From Phycisphaerae bacterium (GTDB lineage Bacteria; Planctomycetota; Phycisphaerae; UBA1845): a stretch of DNA of 64,000 nt. The notes beneath the pieces were generated by a model. The model ran no database searches. It was not told the origin of the DNA and saw only the letters and a list, made by a program, of their open reading frames with translations. The DNA is taken from the NCBI GenBank assembly GCA_029260135.1, contig JAJDDV010000058.1, positions 29,184 through 93,183 of the forward strand, in the 5' to 3' direction. A program made the translations under genes and the position numbers. This document shows positions 52,399-61,838 of this stretch, piece after piece. Position 1 is the stretch's first letter. Each line of letters opens with the position of its first letter.

Positions 52399-53838
52399 TC
52401 AGGGCAAGAGACCGACTCGGTTCATGACCATGATCCGAACCTCGGTCATGTCCTCCATAGCGAAGCGAACGCCCTCACGCCCCAGACCGGAATCCTTGAC
52501 GCCGCCGTAGGGCATGCTGTCCACGCGAATGCTCGGCACGTCGTTGATAACGACACCGCCCACGTCGAGTTCCCCAAACGCGTAGTGAGCGTGGTCGAGG
52601 TTCTTCGTGAAGACGCCGGCCTGCAGGCCGTAGACGCTGTCGTTGGCGATGGCGATCGCCTGGCGAAAGCCGAGGAACGGCTGGATCGTCGCCACCGGTC
52701 CGAACGCCTCGACGCAACTGACCTTCATGTGTCGTTCGACATCTTCTAGAACAGTGGCGTCGAAAAACGCGCCGCTGCGTTGACCACCGCAAACGACTCT
52801 TGCGCCACCATCAATCGCCTCTCCGATCCACGTCTCAACCCGCTCCGCGTCGCCCAGAGAAATCATCGGCCCCAGGAAGGTGTCCTCCGCCATGGGGTCA
52901 CCCGCCTTGAGCTTGCCGATTCGTTCGATGAGCAACTGCTTGAGATGCTCGTACACCGAATCGTGCGCAATGATCCGCTGAACGCTGATGCAGCTCTGAC
53001 CCGATTGATAGAACGCGCCGAAAACGATCCGGTCAGCCGCGTATTCGAGGTCCGCACCTTCATCCACGATGCAGGCGGCGTTGCCACCGAGTTCCAGCGT
53101 CACCTTCTTCTTCCCCGCCCGTGATTTGAGCGCCCATCCCACCTCGGGAGAACCGGTGAAACTCAGAAGCTTGAGACGATCATCCGTCGTGAGCAGATCC
53201 GCATCACGCCGCGGGCAGGGGAGAATACTGAACGCCCCCTCGGGAAGGTCGGTCTCCGCGAGAATCTCCCCGAGGAGAATCGCGCCGACCGGCGTCCAGC
53301 TCGCCGGCTTCAAGACAAAGGGGCATCCCACCGCGATCGCCGGCGCGATCTTGTGCGCCACGAGATTCAGCGGAAAGTTGAACGGCGAGATGAAGCTGCA
53401 CGGACCGACGGGAAACCGCCGCCACACCGCTTCGTACCCCTCGGCGCGCGGGCTGATGTCCAGCGGCATATACTCGCCGTAGATCCGCGTCGACTCTTCC
53501 GCTGCAACACGAAACGTATCGATCAAACGAGTGACTTCCCCGCGCGAATCACGGATCGGCTTCCCTGCCTCGATGCACAACGCCTCCGCAAGTTCCTCCT
53601 GGCGCTCGGTTACGCGGGCCGCCACATGATCGAGAACGGACTTTCGCCGATGCGCCGGAAGCTTCCGGGTTTGTTCAAACGCCGAAACCGCCGCGCCGAT
53701 CGCTGCGCCAATCGCACCTTCGTCTGCCTGTGCTACGCGGCACGCAGTCTCTCCCGTGTACTTGTTGCTGACGACGAGGTCGGTATTCGGCTGAACCGCT
53801 TGGTTGGCCAGGTAGTAGGGGTAGGTTTCGCGAAGCAT
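52399..53838 (-). CDS. NAD(P)-dependent aldehyde dehydrogenase
   Basis: A 479-residue aldehyde dehydrogenase. The catalytic set is present: Asn in SPFNFPLN, Glu in VTLELGGNAA, Cys in YQSGQSCISVQ. NAD-binding elements are LLSFTGSPEVG and KPASWTPVGA (K is the usual cofactor contact). The C-terminal PYGGVKDSGLGREG is typical of the non-phosphorylating glyceraldehyde-3-phosphate and short-chain semialdehyde groups. The true substrate cannot be fixed. ATG 53838 is used because the longer frame adds a Trp/Arg-rich, non-family extension. Confidence 0.92.
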   Translation of the reverse strand: MLRETYPYYLANQAVQPNTDLVVSNKYTGETACRVAQADEGAIGAAIGAAVSAFEQTRKLPAHRRKSVLDHVAARVTERQEELAEALCIEAGKPIRDSRGEVTRLIDTFRVAAEESTRIYGEYMPLDISPRAEGYEAVWRRFPVGPCSFISPFNFPLNLVAHKIAPAIAVGCPFVLKPASWTPVGAILLGEILAETDLPEGAFSILPCPRRDADLLTTDDRLKLLSFTGSPEVGWALKSRAGKKKVTLELGGNAACIVDEGADLEYAADRIVFGAFYQSGQSCISVQRIIAHDSVYEHLKQLLIERIGKLKAGDPMAEDTFLGPMISLGDAERVETWIGEAIDGGARVVCGGQRSGAFFDATVLEDVERHMKVSCVEAFGPVATIQPFLGFRQAIAIANDSVYGLQAGVFTKNLDHAHYAFGELDVGGVVINDVPSIRVDSMPYGGVKDSGLGREGVRFAMEDMTEVRIMVMNRVGLLP

Positions 53839-54122
53839 GATCCACCATTGGTTTCGACGGGCACAGACCCATCGCGTCGGTTGAGTCGCCAGAGGCGGCA
53901 AGCGAGCGCAGATCCGCTACCCGACGGCGAAGCCGGTACACGGTCGGCTTGGCTGATCCCGTCCGCCTCACCACGAACAACGTTCTTACTCTATCTCCGC
54001 GACGCTGGAAAGCCGCCGAAGCTCCTCTCGAAAACAGGATGCCCCGCCATCGTGCCCGGTCCGCCCAATCCTGCTAACATGTCCCCCGTACGATCCACCT
54101 GTGGACCCGAATGGAGAACGCG

Positions 54123-54902
54123 ATGCCGAACCGATCGACGCCGTACAGAAGCCCGGCCGACGAAACCTGGCGGGTCTTCCGCATCATGTCAGAGTTTGTC
54201 GAGGGATTCGACACGATGTCCCGAGTGCCCCCGGCCGTCTCCGTCTTCGGTTCCGCACGGACCACCCCCGACGACCCTCATTACGGCCAAGCCGAGAAGT
54301 TGGCGGGCGAACTCGTGGGACACGGGTTCGCCGTGATGACCGGTGGCGGACCCGGTATCATGGAAGCCGCAAACAAAGGCGCGGCCGAGGCAGGCGGGGA
54401 GAGCATAGGCCTCAACATCTACTTGCCCGAAGAACAGGTCGCCAACAAGTATCAGACCGTCTCACTCGATTTCCGCTACTTCTTCTGTCGGAAGGTCATC
54501 TTCGTCAAGTACGCCGTCGCATTCGTCTGCTTTCCGGGAGGCTTCGGCACGATGGACGAGTTCTTCGAATCGATGACGCTCATTCAGACCGAGAAGACCG
54601 ATCGCTTTCCCGTCATCCTCGTCGGATCGTCATTCTGGACGCCGCTCGTGGATTGGATGAGGAAATACCAACTCGGCCGCCACCCCTACATTTCTGAGGA
54701 AGATCTTGATCTCTTCGTCGTGACCGACGACGTCGAGTGGACCGCGCAGCACATTGCCGATGAAGTCGACCGCCGAGCCGCCCAAGCCGACGCCGAAGTC
54801 GTGCGCGATATGACCGCCGAGGGAACCTACACAGGCCGCCAACCGCAACGAACCCCCGACGCGTCGGCGCCGCAGACCCCGTTCGAGGATCTCAGCCGCT
54901 AG
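54123..54902 (+). CDS. LOG-family (TIGR00730) Rossmann protein
   Basis: A 259-residue protein. VSVFGSARTTPDDPHYGQAEKLA, MTGGGPGIMEAANKGA and FPGGFGTMDEFFE are the LOG/lysine-decarboxylase-like signatures (GGGPGxMEAxxxGA and PGGxGTxxE). Characterised members are cytokinin riboside 5'-monophosphate phosphoribohydrolases or nucleotide hydrolases. GGAG lies 6 nt before ATG 54123. The Asp/Ala-rich C-terminal tail is family-variable. It stands alone before a repeat-rich gap. Confidence 0.9.
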   Translation: MPNRSTPYRSPADETWRVFRIMSEFVEGFDTMSRVPPAVSVFGSARTTPDDPHYGQAEKLAGELVGHGFAVMTGGGPGIMEAANKGAAEAGGESIGLNIYLPEEQVANKYQTVSLDFRYFFCRKVIFVKYAVAFVCFPGGFGTMDEFFESMTLIQTEKTDRFPVILVGSSFWTPLVDWMRKYQLGRHPYISEEDLDLFVVTDDVEWTAQHIADEVDRRAAQADAEVVRDMTAEGTYTGRQPQRTPDASAPQTPFEDLSR

Positions 54903-55060
54903 GCCTGCGCGCCGCAGAGCGGTCACATTGCAAGGAAGTGCTGGAATAGAGGCGTTGGCGGCCGGGTTCCATCGGCGGCTTGTCCGACGGTGTCCGAAAA
55001 TTCATCGCGCGTGCCGCTAGCGGCTTATCCGAGGCTGTGCGGGGATTCCTCGCGGATGCC

Positions 55061-55113
55061 ATGCCCAAGCCGAAGGCGCGGGCATGCCGTGTGGCACCGG
55101 TTTCCAACCGGTG
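55061..55113. repeat. Interspersed repeats (27-mer and 19-mer)
   Basis: ATGCCCAAGCCGAAGGCGCGGGCATGC (55061-55087) is identical at 58311-58337 and 63773-63799. It is followed by CACCGGTTTCCAACCGGTG (55095-55113), the reverse complement of copies at 9253 and 15737. This is a composite of two families within the 726-nt gap after the LOG gene. Confidence 0.82.
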
Positions 55114-55188
55114 AGCCAGGGAAGGCCGTTCCTCCGCGTTCAAGCGGAGGGTCGGCCTGCCGAGACTATCTTAGAGGCTAACGTGTAA

Positions 55189-55263
55189 GGTGCATCTTGA
55201 TGCACCTCCTGCAGCCTGAAGGCTGCGCGGGTGACCCATCCTTCGCCGCAGGCGAAGGATGGG
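55189..55263. repeat. Row of three hairpins
   Basis: Three perfect stems follow one another: GGTGCATC-TT-GATGCACC (55189-55206), GCAGCC-TGAA-GGCTGC (55211-55226) and CCCATCCTTCGCC-GCA-GGCGAAGGATGGG (55235-55263, 13-bp stem). Units of the same three types recur around 56385-56455 and 58395-58430. No gene is seen in 54903-55560. Confidence 0.78.
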
Positions 55264-55628
55264 GGACGACGGCGCGTGTCATCGCTGACGCCGAGTGCCA
55301 CCCGCGGCTTGTCCGCCAGTAATGCACGGGCTTGGTCAGCGTTCGGTGGCATCCCTGCGGACAAAACCGCAAGACAACGAGTGTCCAACCACGAAGAGAG
55401 AACGCAAAACGTTGATGGCGGCCGATCCGTCACGTGAAGAGGCGTCTGGGTTCCCCAAATGACCCGCGCAAACGCCGTTTCGGCTTCCACTTGCGTTTCT
55501 GTTACGCTGAAGCTATAATGCCCTGGCTTGACTTCGGACGATTCACCGTATCGGTTTAACGAGGAGGTGTCGTCTTCGCAGCGTATGCTAACACCAGTTT
55601 ATCTTCCGTTCTGGATCGCAACGTCCTG

Positions 55629-56237
55629 TTGCTCAACGCGCACTACGCCGCGCTTCGCGTCGTAACTGTGCGCCGCGCGTTCAACCTCCTCGTCAAACGC
55701 GACGATTCTCAAAACCCCGTAGCCGAGGTCGTCAGCATCGAGGATGGGCGATACGTCTCCTACGATTTTCAGGACTGGGTCGAGCTCAGCGCCCTCAAGC
55801 TCGAAATCGAAGCCGAAGACCACGACTGGGTCCGCACCGTTCGCGTCTATCTGGCCGCGCCTCGAATCATTCGGGTCCTGACCTTTGCAAAGCTTCCGCG
55901 CGAAGAGGTCAAGTTCAACCGGCGCAGTGTCCTGGCTCGCGACGACTTCCGCTGTCAGTACTGCGGCAAACGCTTCCAGACAGCCGAGCTGACACTCGAC
56001 CATGTGATTCCGCGATCTCAGTCAGGACCCACAACCTGGGAGAACGTCGTCGCAGCTTGTCCACGCTGCAACGTGCGAAAGGGCGGGCGAACTCCCACGC
56101 AAGCCGGCCTCAGGCTCATGCGAGAACCCGTGAAACCGCACCGCAACCCCACCGTCACCGTGCGACTCTCCGATCGCCGCTACGCACTCTGGCGCCCCTT
56201 CCTCGATCGCGTAACCTGGGACGTCGAGCACTCCTGA
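55629..56237 (+). CDS. HNH endonuclease domain protein (McrA-like)
   Basis: A protein of about 202 residues. The N-terminal domain has VLLLNAHYAALRVVTVRRAFNLL, typical of a widespread bacterial HNH family, and the C-terminal domain is FRCQYCGKRF, LTLDHVIPRSQSG, TTWENVVAACPRCNVRKGGRTP with the CxxC, D-H-V-I-P and CxxCN motifs. The true start is unclear: in-frame codons extend upstream to a GAGGAGG at 55561-55567 but the only candidates are TTG 55629, CTG 55626 or CTG 55611, while the nearest ATG and GTG are out of frame. A base error or a rare start is possible. Confidence 0.8.
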   Translation: MLNAHYAALRVVTVRRAFNLLVKRDDSQNPVAEVVSIEDGRYVSYDFQDWVELSALKLEIEAEDHDWVRTVRVYLAAPRIIRVLTFAKLPREEVKFNRRSVLARDDFRCQYCGKRFQTAELTLDHVIPRSQSGPTTWENVVAACPRCNVRKGGRTPTQAGLRLMREPVKPHRNPTVTVRLSDRRYALWRPFLDRVTWDVEHS

Positions 56238-56873
56238 CGCGCTTTCACGGCCGCTTGTACGGCTTGTCCACCAGTACTTGGGAAAGTAGGGCAGATCGTT
56301 CGTTCGCAGCGGCGAACGGTTGACCTGCCGTAACCATCCGCATCGCCGCTTGCCACCGCACTTGAGCGATGCCTGAGATGTAAGGTGCATCTTGATGCAC
56401 GTGCTGCAGAGATGTAAGGTGCACCTTGATGCAACTCCGCAGCCTGAAGGGCTGCAACAACCTAGCCGTGGGCAGAGCGAAGCGACGCCCACGGACTGCG
56501 CCCTCCCACGTTCCATCCGACCCTGAAAGGGTCGAAGGAGTATGCCGTGGCCTGTTCAAACACCAGTTCCGGTTTCGGCGGACCCTCGAAAAGGTAGCAG
56601 GAATGGTAGCATCAAGTGGATCCGCGAGACGCGATAATTCCCGGACGCCCGCGGCTCCTCCGCCAGTGTCGACGCCACGCTCACAGGAGCCCGTCGATCA
56701 GACGCACCGTTTCGTAGATCGCCGGAATGGCAAGGACCGCTCGGCGACACCCTTGGCGTTCTCATGCTACACCGTTATGATGACCGTGTCCGGCGCGGTC
56801 GTGCGTCCGTAAAGCGTCTTTTGCGCACGCCCGACGTGTGATTCCCAGTAGCACCAACTTGGAAGGAAGATCC
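56238..56873. other. Repeat-containing gap before the M20 peptidase
   Basis: This 636-nt stretch has no convincing gene. At 56385-56455 it carries degraded hairpin units: GTAAGGTGCATCTTGATGCAC, a second GTAAGGTGCACCTTGATGCA, and GCAGCCTGAAGGGCTGC. Near 56466-56500, CCGTGGGCAGAGCGAAGCGACGCCCACGG forms an imperfect hairpin. The right end must hold the promoter for the peptidase. Confidence 0.45.
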
Positions 56874-58238
56874 GTGATCGACAAAGTCATCGCCCACATT
56901 GACGCCAATCGAGACGCAAGCGTAGAACGCCTCAACGACTTTCTGCGAATCCAGAGTATCTCGACAGATCCCTCCTGCGACGCCGAATCGCGCCGCGGTG
57001 CAGCGTGGGTCAAAGACGTCTTCACCGGGTGTGGCCTCGATACGGAAATTGTCGAAACCGAAAAGCACCCCTGCGTCATCGCCGATAGCGGCCCCGCCGA
57101 CGGCCCAACCGTACTGATCTACGGCCACTACGACGTACAGCCCACGGGTGATGAATCTCTCTGGGACTCGCCGCCGTTTGAGCCGACCGTTCGCGACGGC
57201 CTGCTCTACGCCCGTGGCTCCGCCGATGACAAAGGCCAGGTACTCGCCCACATGCTCGCCGCTGAAAGTTGGATGAAAACCGCCGGCAAACTCCCGATCC
57301 GCGTCAAGTTCCTCGTCGAAGGCGAAGAGGAAATCGGCTCGCCGAACCTCGAACCCGTCGTGCGAAAGCTCAAAGACCGCCTCGCCTGCGACTACGTCGT
57401 CCTCTCCGACACGCCCAAGTTCGATCGCAAGACCCCGGCCATCACCTACGGCACCAAAGGACTCATCTACAAAGAGATCACGCTGACCGGACCCAAGCAG
57501 AATCTCCACAGCGGTTCCTACGGCGGCACCCTGATGAACCCGGGCAACGCGCTCGCTGTCATCATCGCCGCGCTCAAAGACGGCGAGAACCGCGTCACCG
57601 TCCCCGGCTTCTACGACAAGGTTCGCCCACTGACCGCCGACGAAAAAGAGAAAATCAAGGAACTCCCCTTCGACGAAGAGGGCTTCAGAGGCTCGATCGG
57701 AACGCCGTCACTCGAAGGCGAAGCCGGATACACAACGCTCGAGCGACGCTGGGCCAGGCCCACACTCGACGTCAACGGCCTGCTCGGTGGCTTCACCGGC
57801 GAAGGCGCGTCAACCGTCATCCCCGCCAAGGTGATGGCCAAGGTCTCCATGCGAATCGTCCCTGATCAAGTCCCCGCAGAAATCTCCGCCGCCTTCGACG
57901 ACGCCGTTCGCGCCGCAACCCCCAAGGGCGTTCGCCTCGAGATAAAGACTTTCGCCGACGCCGCAGCCTACGTCAGCCCGATCGACTCGCCCGGCATGGC
58001 CGCCGCCATCGAGGCCGTCGAAGCAGGTTTCGGAAAGAAGCCTCTGTTCATCCGAGAAGGCGGAACGCTACCGATCCTTCCCCTCTTCAAGGAAGTGCTC
58101 GGCGCCGATTCTCTCATGCTGGGCTTCTGCTGCCCCGACTGCAACGCCCACGGCCCCAACGAGTGGTTCGCCCTCGACGATCTCCACGCCGGAACAAAAA
58201 CCTCCGCGCACTTTCTGAACCGAATGGCGTCGATGTAG
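56874..58238 (+). CDS. M20-family dipeptidase/peptidase
   Basis: A 454-residue zinc peptidase of the M20 family (dipeptidase, CNDP-like branch). Metal and catalytic residues are in LIYGHYDVQPTG (His, Asp), LYARGSADDKGQ (Asp), VEGEEEIGSPN (Glu-Glu) and ADHyvl-like CDYVVLSDTPKF. The dimerisation domain contains GPKQNLHSGSYGGTLMNP with the conserved His-Ser-Gly. GTG 56874 is chosen: GGAAGGA lies 6 nt upstream, and it gives the normal N-terminus VIDKVIAHIDANRD; an upstream in-frame start at 56838 has no such site. Confidence 0.93.
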   Translation: MIDKVIAHIDANRDASVERLNDFLRIQSISTDPSCDAESRRGAAWVKDVFTGCGLDTEIVETEKHPCVIADSGPADGPTVLIYGHYDVQPTGDESLWDSPPFEPTVRDGLLYARGSADDKGQVLAHMLAAESWMKTAGKLPIRVKFLVEGEEEIGSPNLEPVVRKLKDRLACDYVVLSDTPKFDRKTPAITYGTKGLIYKEITLTGPKQNLHSGSYGGTLMNPGNALAVIIAALKDGENRVTVPGFYDKVRPLTADEKEKIKELPFDEEGFRGSIGTPSLEGEAGYTTLERRWARPTLDVNGLLGGFTGEGASTVIPAKVMAKVSMRIVPDQVPAEISAAFDDAVRAATPKGVRLEIKTFADAAAYVSPIDSPGMAAAIEAVEAGFGKKPLFIREGGTLPILPLFKEVLGADSLMLGFCCPDCNAHGPNEWFALDDLHAGTKTSAHFLNRMASM

Positions 58239-58261
58239 ATGACTCTCTGTTTTCGTACGCC

Positions 58262-58565
58262 GCGGCGCGGGCTTCAGCCCGCGCCGTGTGCGATACCCGA
58301 TTTGGGTGCCATGCCCAAGCCGAAGGCGCGGGCATGCAAAGATCCCCTCTCCCTCTGTCGGGTGGCCCAGGTCTCCAGACCTGCGCGGGTGCCCCGTCCT
58401 TCGCCGCAGGCGAAGGGTGGGGGACGGAGGCGTCGGGTGGCCCAGGTCTTTAGAACTGGGGGACTCGATGATCGGCGACAGGTGACATCGCCACGCGAAG
58501 CGCCGCCATGCTGGAAATCGTAGCGTGCGAACTGCCAAGCCGAAGGCGCAGTCTGGCACTCGCTG
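58262..58565. repeat. Cluster of interspersed repeats
   Basis: Between the convergent M20 and TlpA-like genes lie: GGCGCGGGCTTCAGCCCGCGCC (about 58264-58285), the 27-mer at 58311-58337, CCCAGGTCTCCAGACCTG (about 58367), CCGTCCTTCGCCGCAGGCGAAGGGTGGGGG (about 58395), a further GCCCAGGTCTTTAGAACTGGGGG, and AAGCGCCGCCATG. This is almost wholly repeat DNA with no gene. Confidence 0.78.
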
Positions 58566-59858
58566 TCAGTCCTCTGTTTGCGAAGTAGGCTGAGTCGTTG
58601 ATCGCACCACAAGAACCTCGACCTCTCGCTGCGCGGGAACGAGCGTAAAGCCCACGTGTTGCTCGAGGGCTTTCTGGAGTCCGTCTACGTCGCCGCGCAC
58701 ATGCGGAAAGCAAAACGAGTACACCTTGTCTGCCCTCTTCGGTAGGTCGCCCAGCTCGGCAACGACCGGCTTGTTCACCGCTCCGGAGATGTTGTCCGCG
58801 AGCATCGACAGAGGAGAGAGGGTGAAAAAAAACTGCTCACCCTTCTTCATTCGATCGAGAATCTCCTGGCTGGGCGCGTACAGGTCCGCCTCCTCGTCGA
58901 AGTAGACGCCACCCCACGGGGCCGACAACGTCGGCTCCCGTCCAGGGAGCACGCGGAGAAGGTAGACATCCATCCTGCGCTTCTCCCTCGTGAACGACAG
59001 GTCCAGTGCCGCGCCGATCAGGCGGCATGTGGCCTCGTCCAAGGCGGGCGTGGCCGTTTTCGTCGTGCGCACGATGATGTCGAGATGTTCGTCCGGGATC
59101 GGTGTCGCGGAGATGACGCGCGCCGCGGGCACGCCGCAGAAACTCACGATATGATCGATGACTGGGGCGTCAAAGTGCCACCGTCCCCGACCGTCCCTGC
59201 CACTCATACGTTCAGCGCTGCCTGCACCCGAAGGCCGAATGACAAGGTCGAAGAGATTCCGACCTCCATGACCCTCTACGCGATCCCGCGATATCCCTTC
59301 GAGTGGGTCAGGACGGTCTCCCTGTGTACGGTTCAAACGATTAGAGGAACCCTTGGTCAAGACGTCTTTGAGGATCTCCGGCTCGACAATGAGGATGCGC
59401 GGGTCTCCCCATCCGAGAAACATCCCCGCTTTGTCGATGACCGCCATTTCCGGCCTCCCACGTACGCCGTAACGCTCGAACGTCCTCCCGTCGTCGTCGA
59501 TGCCGACCCAGCCGTGAATAGGTCTGTCCTTCAGGAACTTCCTCACAACGGATGCGTCTTCGTCCGTGACGTGAATGAACACGATCGGATCTTGCGCGTG
59601 GGCGGCTTCAATCTTGTTCACGGACGGAATGCACGCCACGCACGGCCCGCACCACGTCGCCCAGAAGTTCAGTACAACGACCTTCCCGCGCAGCGCATCC
59701 AAAGACGTAGCCGCGCCGTCGGGTGCGTTCAAGAGCGCCTTCAGCGTGATCTCCGGAGCACGCTCCCCTGGCTCTAGTGAGACATCGGCGCAAAACGCGA
59801 CTCGGCTGCCCAGCACCATTCCGACAACCATCAGCACCCGCGAAATTCGCACGGACAT
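58566..59858 (-). CDS. TlpA-like thioredoxin domain protein with C-terminal extension
   Basis: A 430-residue exported protein. A signal peptide (VLMVVGMVLGSRVAFCA) is followed by a thioredoxin/TlpA domain (residues ~35-165): VVLNFWATWCGPCVACIPSVN gives the redox CxxC, and GVRGRPEMAVIDKAG holds the cis-Pro position. The C-terminal ~230 residues are a separate domain of unknown type (GRWHFDAPVIDHIVSFCGVPAARV, repeats of charged helices) resembling the TIGR03435-like soil-bacterium extension. GGAG lies 7 nt before ATG 59858. It probably acts in extracytoplasmic thiol chemistry. Confidence 0.82.
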   Translation of the reverse strand: MSVRISRVLMVVGMVLGSRVAFCADVSLEPGERAPEITLKALLNAPDGAATSLDALRGKVVVLNFWATWCGPCVACIPSVNKIEAAHAQDPIVFIHVTDEDASVVRKFLKDRPIHGWVGIDDDGRTFERYGVRGRPEMAVIDKAGMFLGWGDPRILIVEPEILKDVLTKGSSNRLNRTQGDRPDPLEGISRDRVEGHGGRNLFDLVIRPSGAGSAERMSGRDGRGRWHFDAPVIDHIVSFCGVPAARVISATPIPDEHLDIIVRTTKTATPALDEATCRLIGAALDLSFTREKRRMDVYLLRVLPGREPTLSAPWGGVYFDEEADLYAPSQEILDRMKKGEQFFFTLSPLSMLADNISGAVNKPVVAELGDLPKRADKVYSFCFPHVRGDVDGLQKALEQHVGFTLVPAQREVEVLVVRSTTQPTSQTED

Positions 59859-59981
59859 ACGGTAGCTCCTTATCTGCAACTCTCTTGACAGGGACGAACC
59901 TCATACGTGCCCAGTTCAGGGCATCCAGAGGCGTGCGACCGTCAGCCGGAGGCATTGGTGCGTGTCGCCGCCCGAGCGAGT

Positions 59982-60003
59982 CCCCAGGTGTTCAAACCTG
60001 GGG
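59982..60003 (-). terminator. Hairpin after the M14 carboxypeptidase gene
   Basis: CCCCAGGT-GTTCAA-ACCTGGGG (8-bp stem, 6-nt loop) lies directly past the stop of the minus-strand gene ending at 60009. The arm sequence is that of the CCCAGGTCT repeat family, so a repeat seems to double as terminator. No strong T-run follows. Confidence 0.55.
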
Positions 60004-60008
60004 GCATT

Positions 60009-61586
60009 CTACGGCTGGTCACCGCAAAAAGACCTCTGAAAAATCGCGAAGTCCCTCGTATCAACGGCGAGATTGCCGTCGTAATCAAAGGCATCAGCAC
60101 ACCAGCGAAGCAGGCGCGGCGACATCTCCGACACATCGAGATGACAGAGGTCGAATCTTCGATAGTCCCCCAGCCCCACGTCACAGTCCTCGTCGCGGTC
60201 AGCCACCGGGCGTCCATCGGCTTCGATCGGTGCCCCGACCGGTGCGAGCGGACAGGCATCCGCCTCGTTCAGGATGCCGTCATTGTCTGAGTCGGGATCG
60301 CACCGATCCACCAGGCCGTCCCCGTCACGGTCGATCGTTGTCTCCGATTCACAAGCATCCAGGGTGAAATTGCCGTCGCAGTCGCTTCCGGATCCCGAAG
60401 CAACTTCCTCCATATCGGCCACGCCGTTGGAATTGCAGTCATACGTCCACGAGGAAAGGTACAGCAGCGACACAAGAAGCTCCTCACTCATCGGGAGAAT
60501 CTCGTGGACCGGCATATAGAACCCGTAGCCGACTTCGAACGTCATCGCCCAGAGACCGGCCGCACCGTAGACATAGTCGACGGATCCACCGTTGACCGGA
60601 TAGATCGTCGTATTCACCGGACCGAGACGATCATAATCAGTGCCGTGAACCGCCCCAATGCGCGTGCGCATTTCCGTAGCGATAGCGGCGTAGAGGGCAT
60701 GATGCGCACATGGCTCGGGCGCTTGCGCCCACGGCCACATGATCATGTATCCATACGAATGAAGATCAAGATACGACCGCACATGAGCGTGCGACAGAAG
60801 AAAATCCCTGACTGCGGCCGTCTCGGGCTGCGCGAACCGAGCCGGGTCACCGCCCGGAGCGCCCCAATCTCGATTGAGATCGGCTTGATTGGCATTGTAC
60901 CGATCCCCTTCCTCGTAACCGTCCGGGTTCATAATCGGAAGAAGATACCAATCAACACCATCAATCATACCCGCAACTTCAGCGTCGGTTGCGTAGTGCG
61001 TGAGCAAGTGACGCGCCGCGTACGCAATAACACACGGGCCCATGACCTCATTGCCGTGCTGCGCCCCATGATAAAGAACACCCGGCTTGTGGGCACCAGC
61101 TCCCGTAATGCGAATCGCAAGCAGGGGACGACCCTCCACGCTGTCGCCCAGTGAGACCAGCGAGGCCAGCGTCGGGTGCTGCGCAACGAGACCTTCCATG
61201 AAGGCGACGTGTTCATCATAGCTGCGATACGACGCGAAGAAGTCGCCCGTTTTCTCGCCGGCGAACATCGCCGCTCGCCGCGCCGCAAGGTCCTCGACCG
61301 TCAAAGTGTACGAGATTCCCGCCCGATCCAGAATCCGCCGGTGAGACATCGACGCCCGAACATCGAGTTCCCCGATGCCCACACGATCCGACCAGATCTC
61401 CAGCCCGTCCCGCCTGGCGTCCAGCTCGACGACAACCGAGAGCGTACGCTCATCGGGAACCCGGGCGCGCAGCAACTGAAACCGGTCGCCACCATTCTGC
61501 TGACCCTCCGCCATCATGCACAGTACCGAAACGAAGCACATGGCGATCCAGGACCCATGGGCAGGGTGACGTGAAAACGACTTCAT
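60009..61586 (-). CDS. Secreted zinc carboxypeptidase (M14) with calcium-binding tail
   Basis: A 525-residue protein. The leader is SWIAMCFVSVLCMMAEG. The M14 catalytic domain (residues ~95-395) has the zinc motif HGAQHGNE (His, Glu), the second His in SYLDLHSYG, and the catalytic Glu in WAMTFEVGYG. The tail holds thrombospondin type 3-like repeats (DCDGNFTLDACES, DRDGDGLVDRCDPDSDNDG) and an EF-hand-like DRDEDCDVGLGDYRRF and FDYDGNLAVDTRDFAIF. GGGAG lies 7 nt before ATG 61586. It likely degrades extracellular peptides. Confidence 0.9.
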   Translation of the reverse strand: MKSFSRHPAHGSWIAMCFVSVLCMMAEGQQNGGDRFQLLRARVPDERTLSVVVELDARRDGLEIWSDRVGIGELDVRASMSHRRILDRAGISYTLTVEDLAARRAAMFAGEKTGDFFASYRSYDEHVAFMEGLVAQHPTLASLVSLGDSVEGRPLLAIRITGAGAHKPGVLYHGAQHGNEVMGPCVIAYAARHLLTHYATDAEVAGMIDGVDWYLLPIMNPDGYEEGDRYNANQADLNRDWGAPGGDPARFAQPETAAVRDFLLSHAHVRSYLDLHSYGYMIMWPWAQAPEPCAHHALYAAIATEMRTRIGAVHGTDYDRLGPVNTTIYPVNGGSVDYVYGAAGLWAMTFEVGYGFYMPVHEILPMSEELLVSLLYLSSWTYDCNSNGVADMEEVASGSGSDCDGNFTLDACESETTIDRDGDGLVDRCDPDSDNDGILNEADACPLAPVGAPIEADGRPVADRDEDCDVGLGDYRRFDLCHLDVSEMSPRLLRWCADAFDYDGNLAVDTRDFAIFQRSFCGDQP

Positions 61587-61838
61587 ACAAGACTCCCATT
61601 GGCAAGAGCGGGCCCTCTCGGCGCAACAGCCGCAACAATGCGCATTCAATCGCCGTTCCGAGGTCACACCATCCTACCGTACAGCCCCGGTCGGTTTCAA
61701 GTCAGACCAAGTCCGGCAACGGAATGAACGCCATGGGTAGGTGGGTGCGCGCGAAAAGGGGAGTCACTCCGCACGCATCCAGGGGAATGTTCGGCAGAGG
61801 ACCAAGGGCACGAGCCGATGTCCCGGTACAAGCGACGG

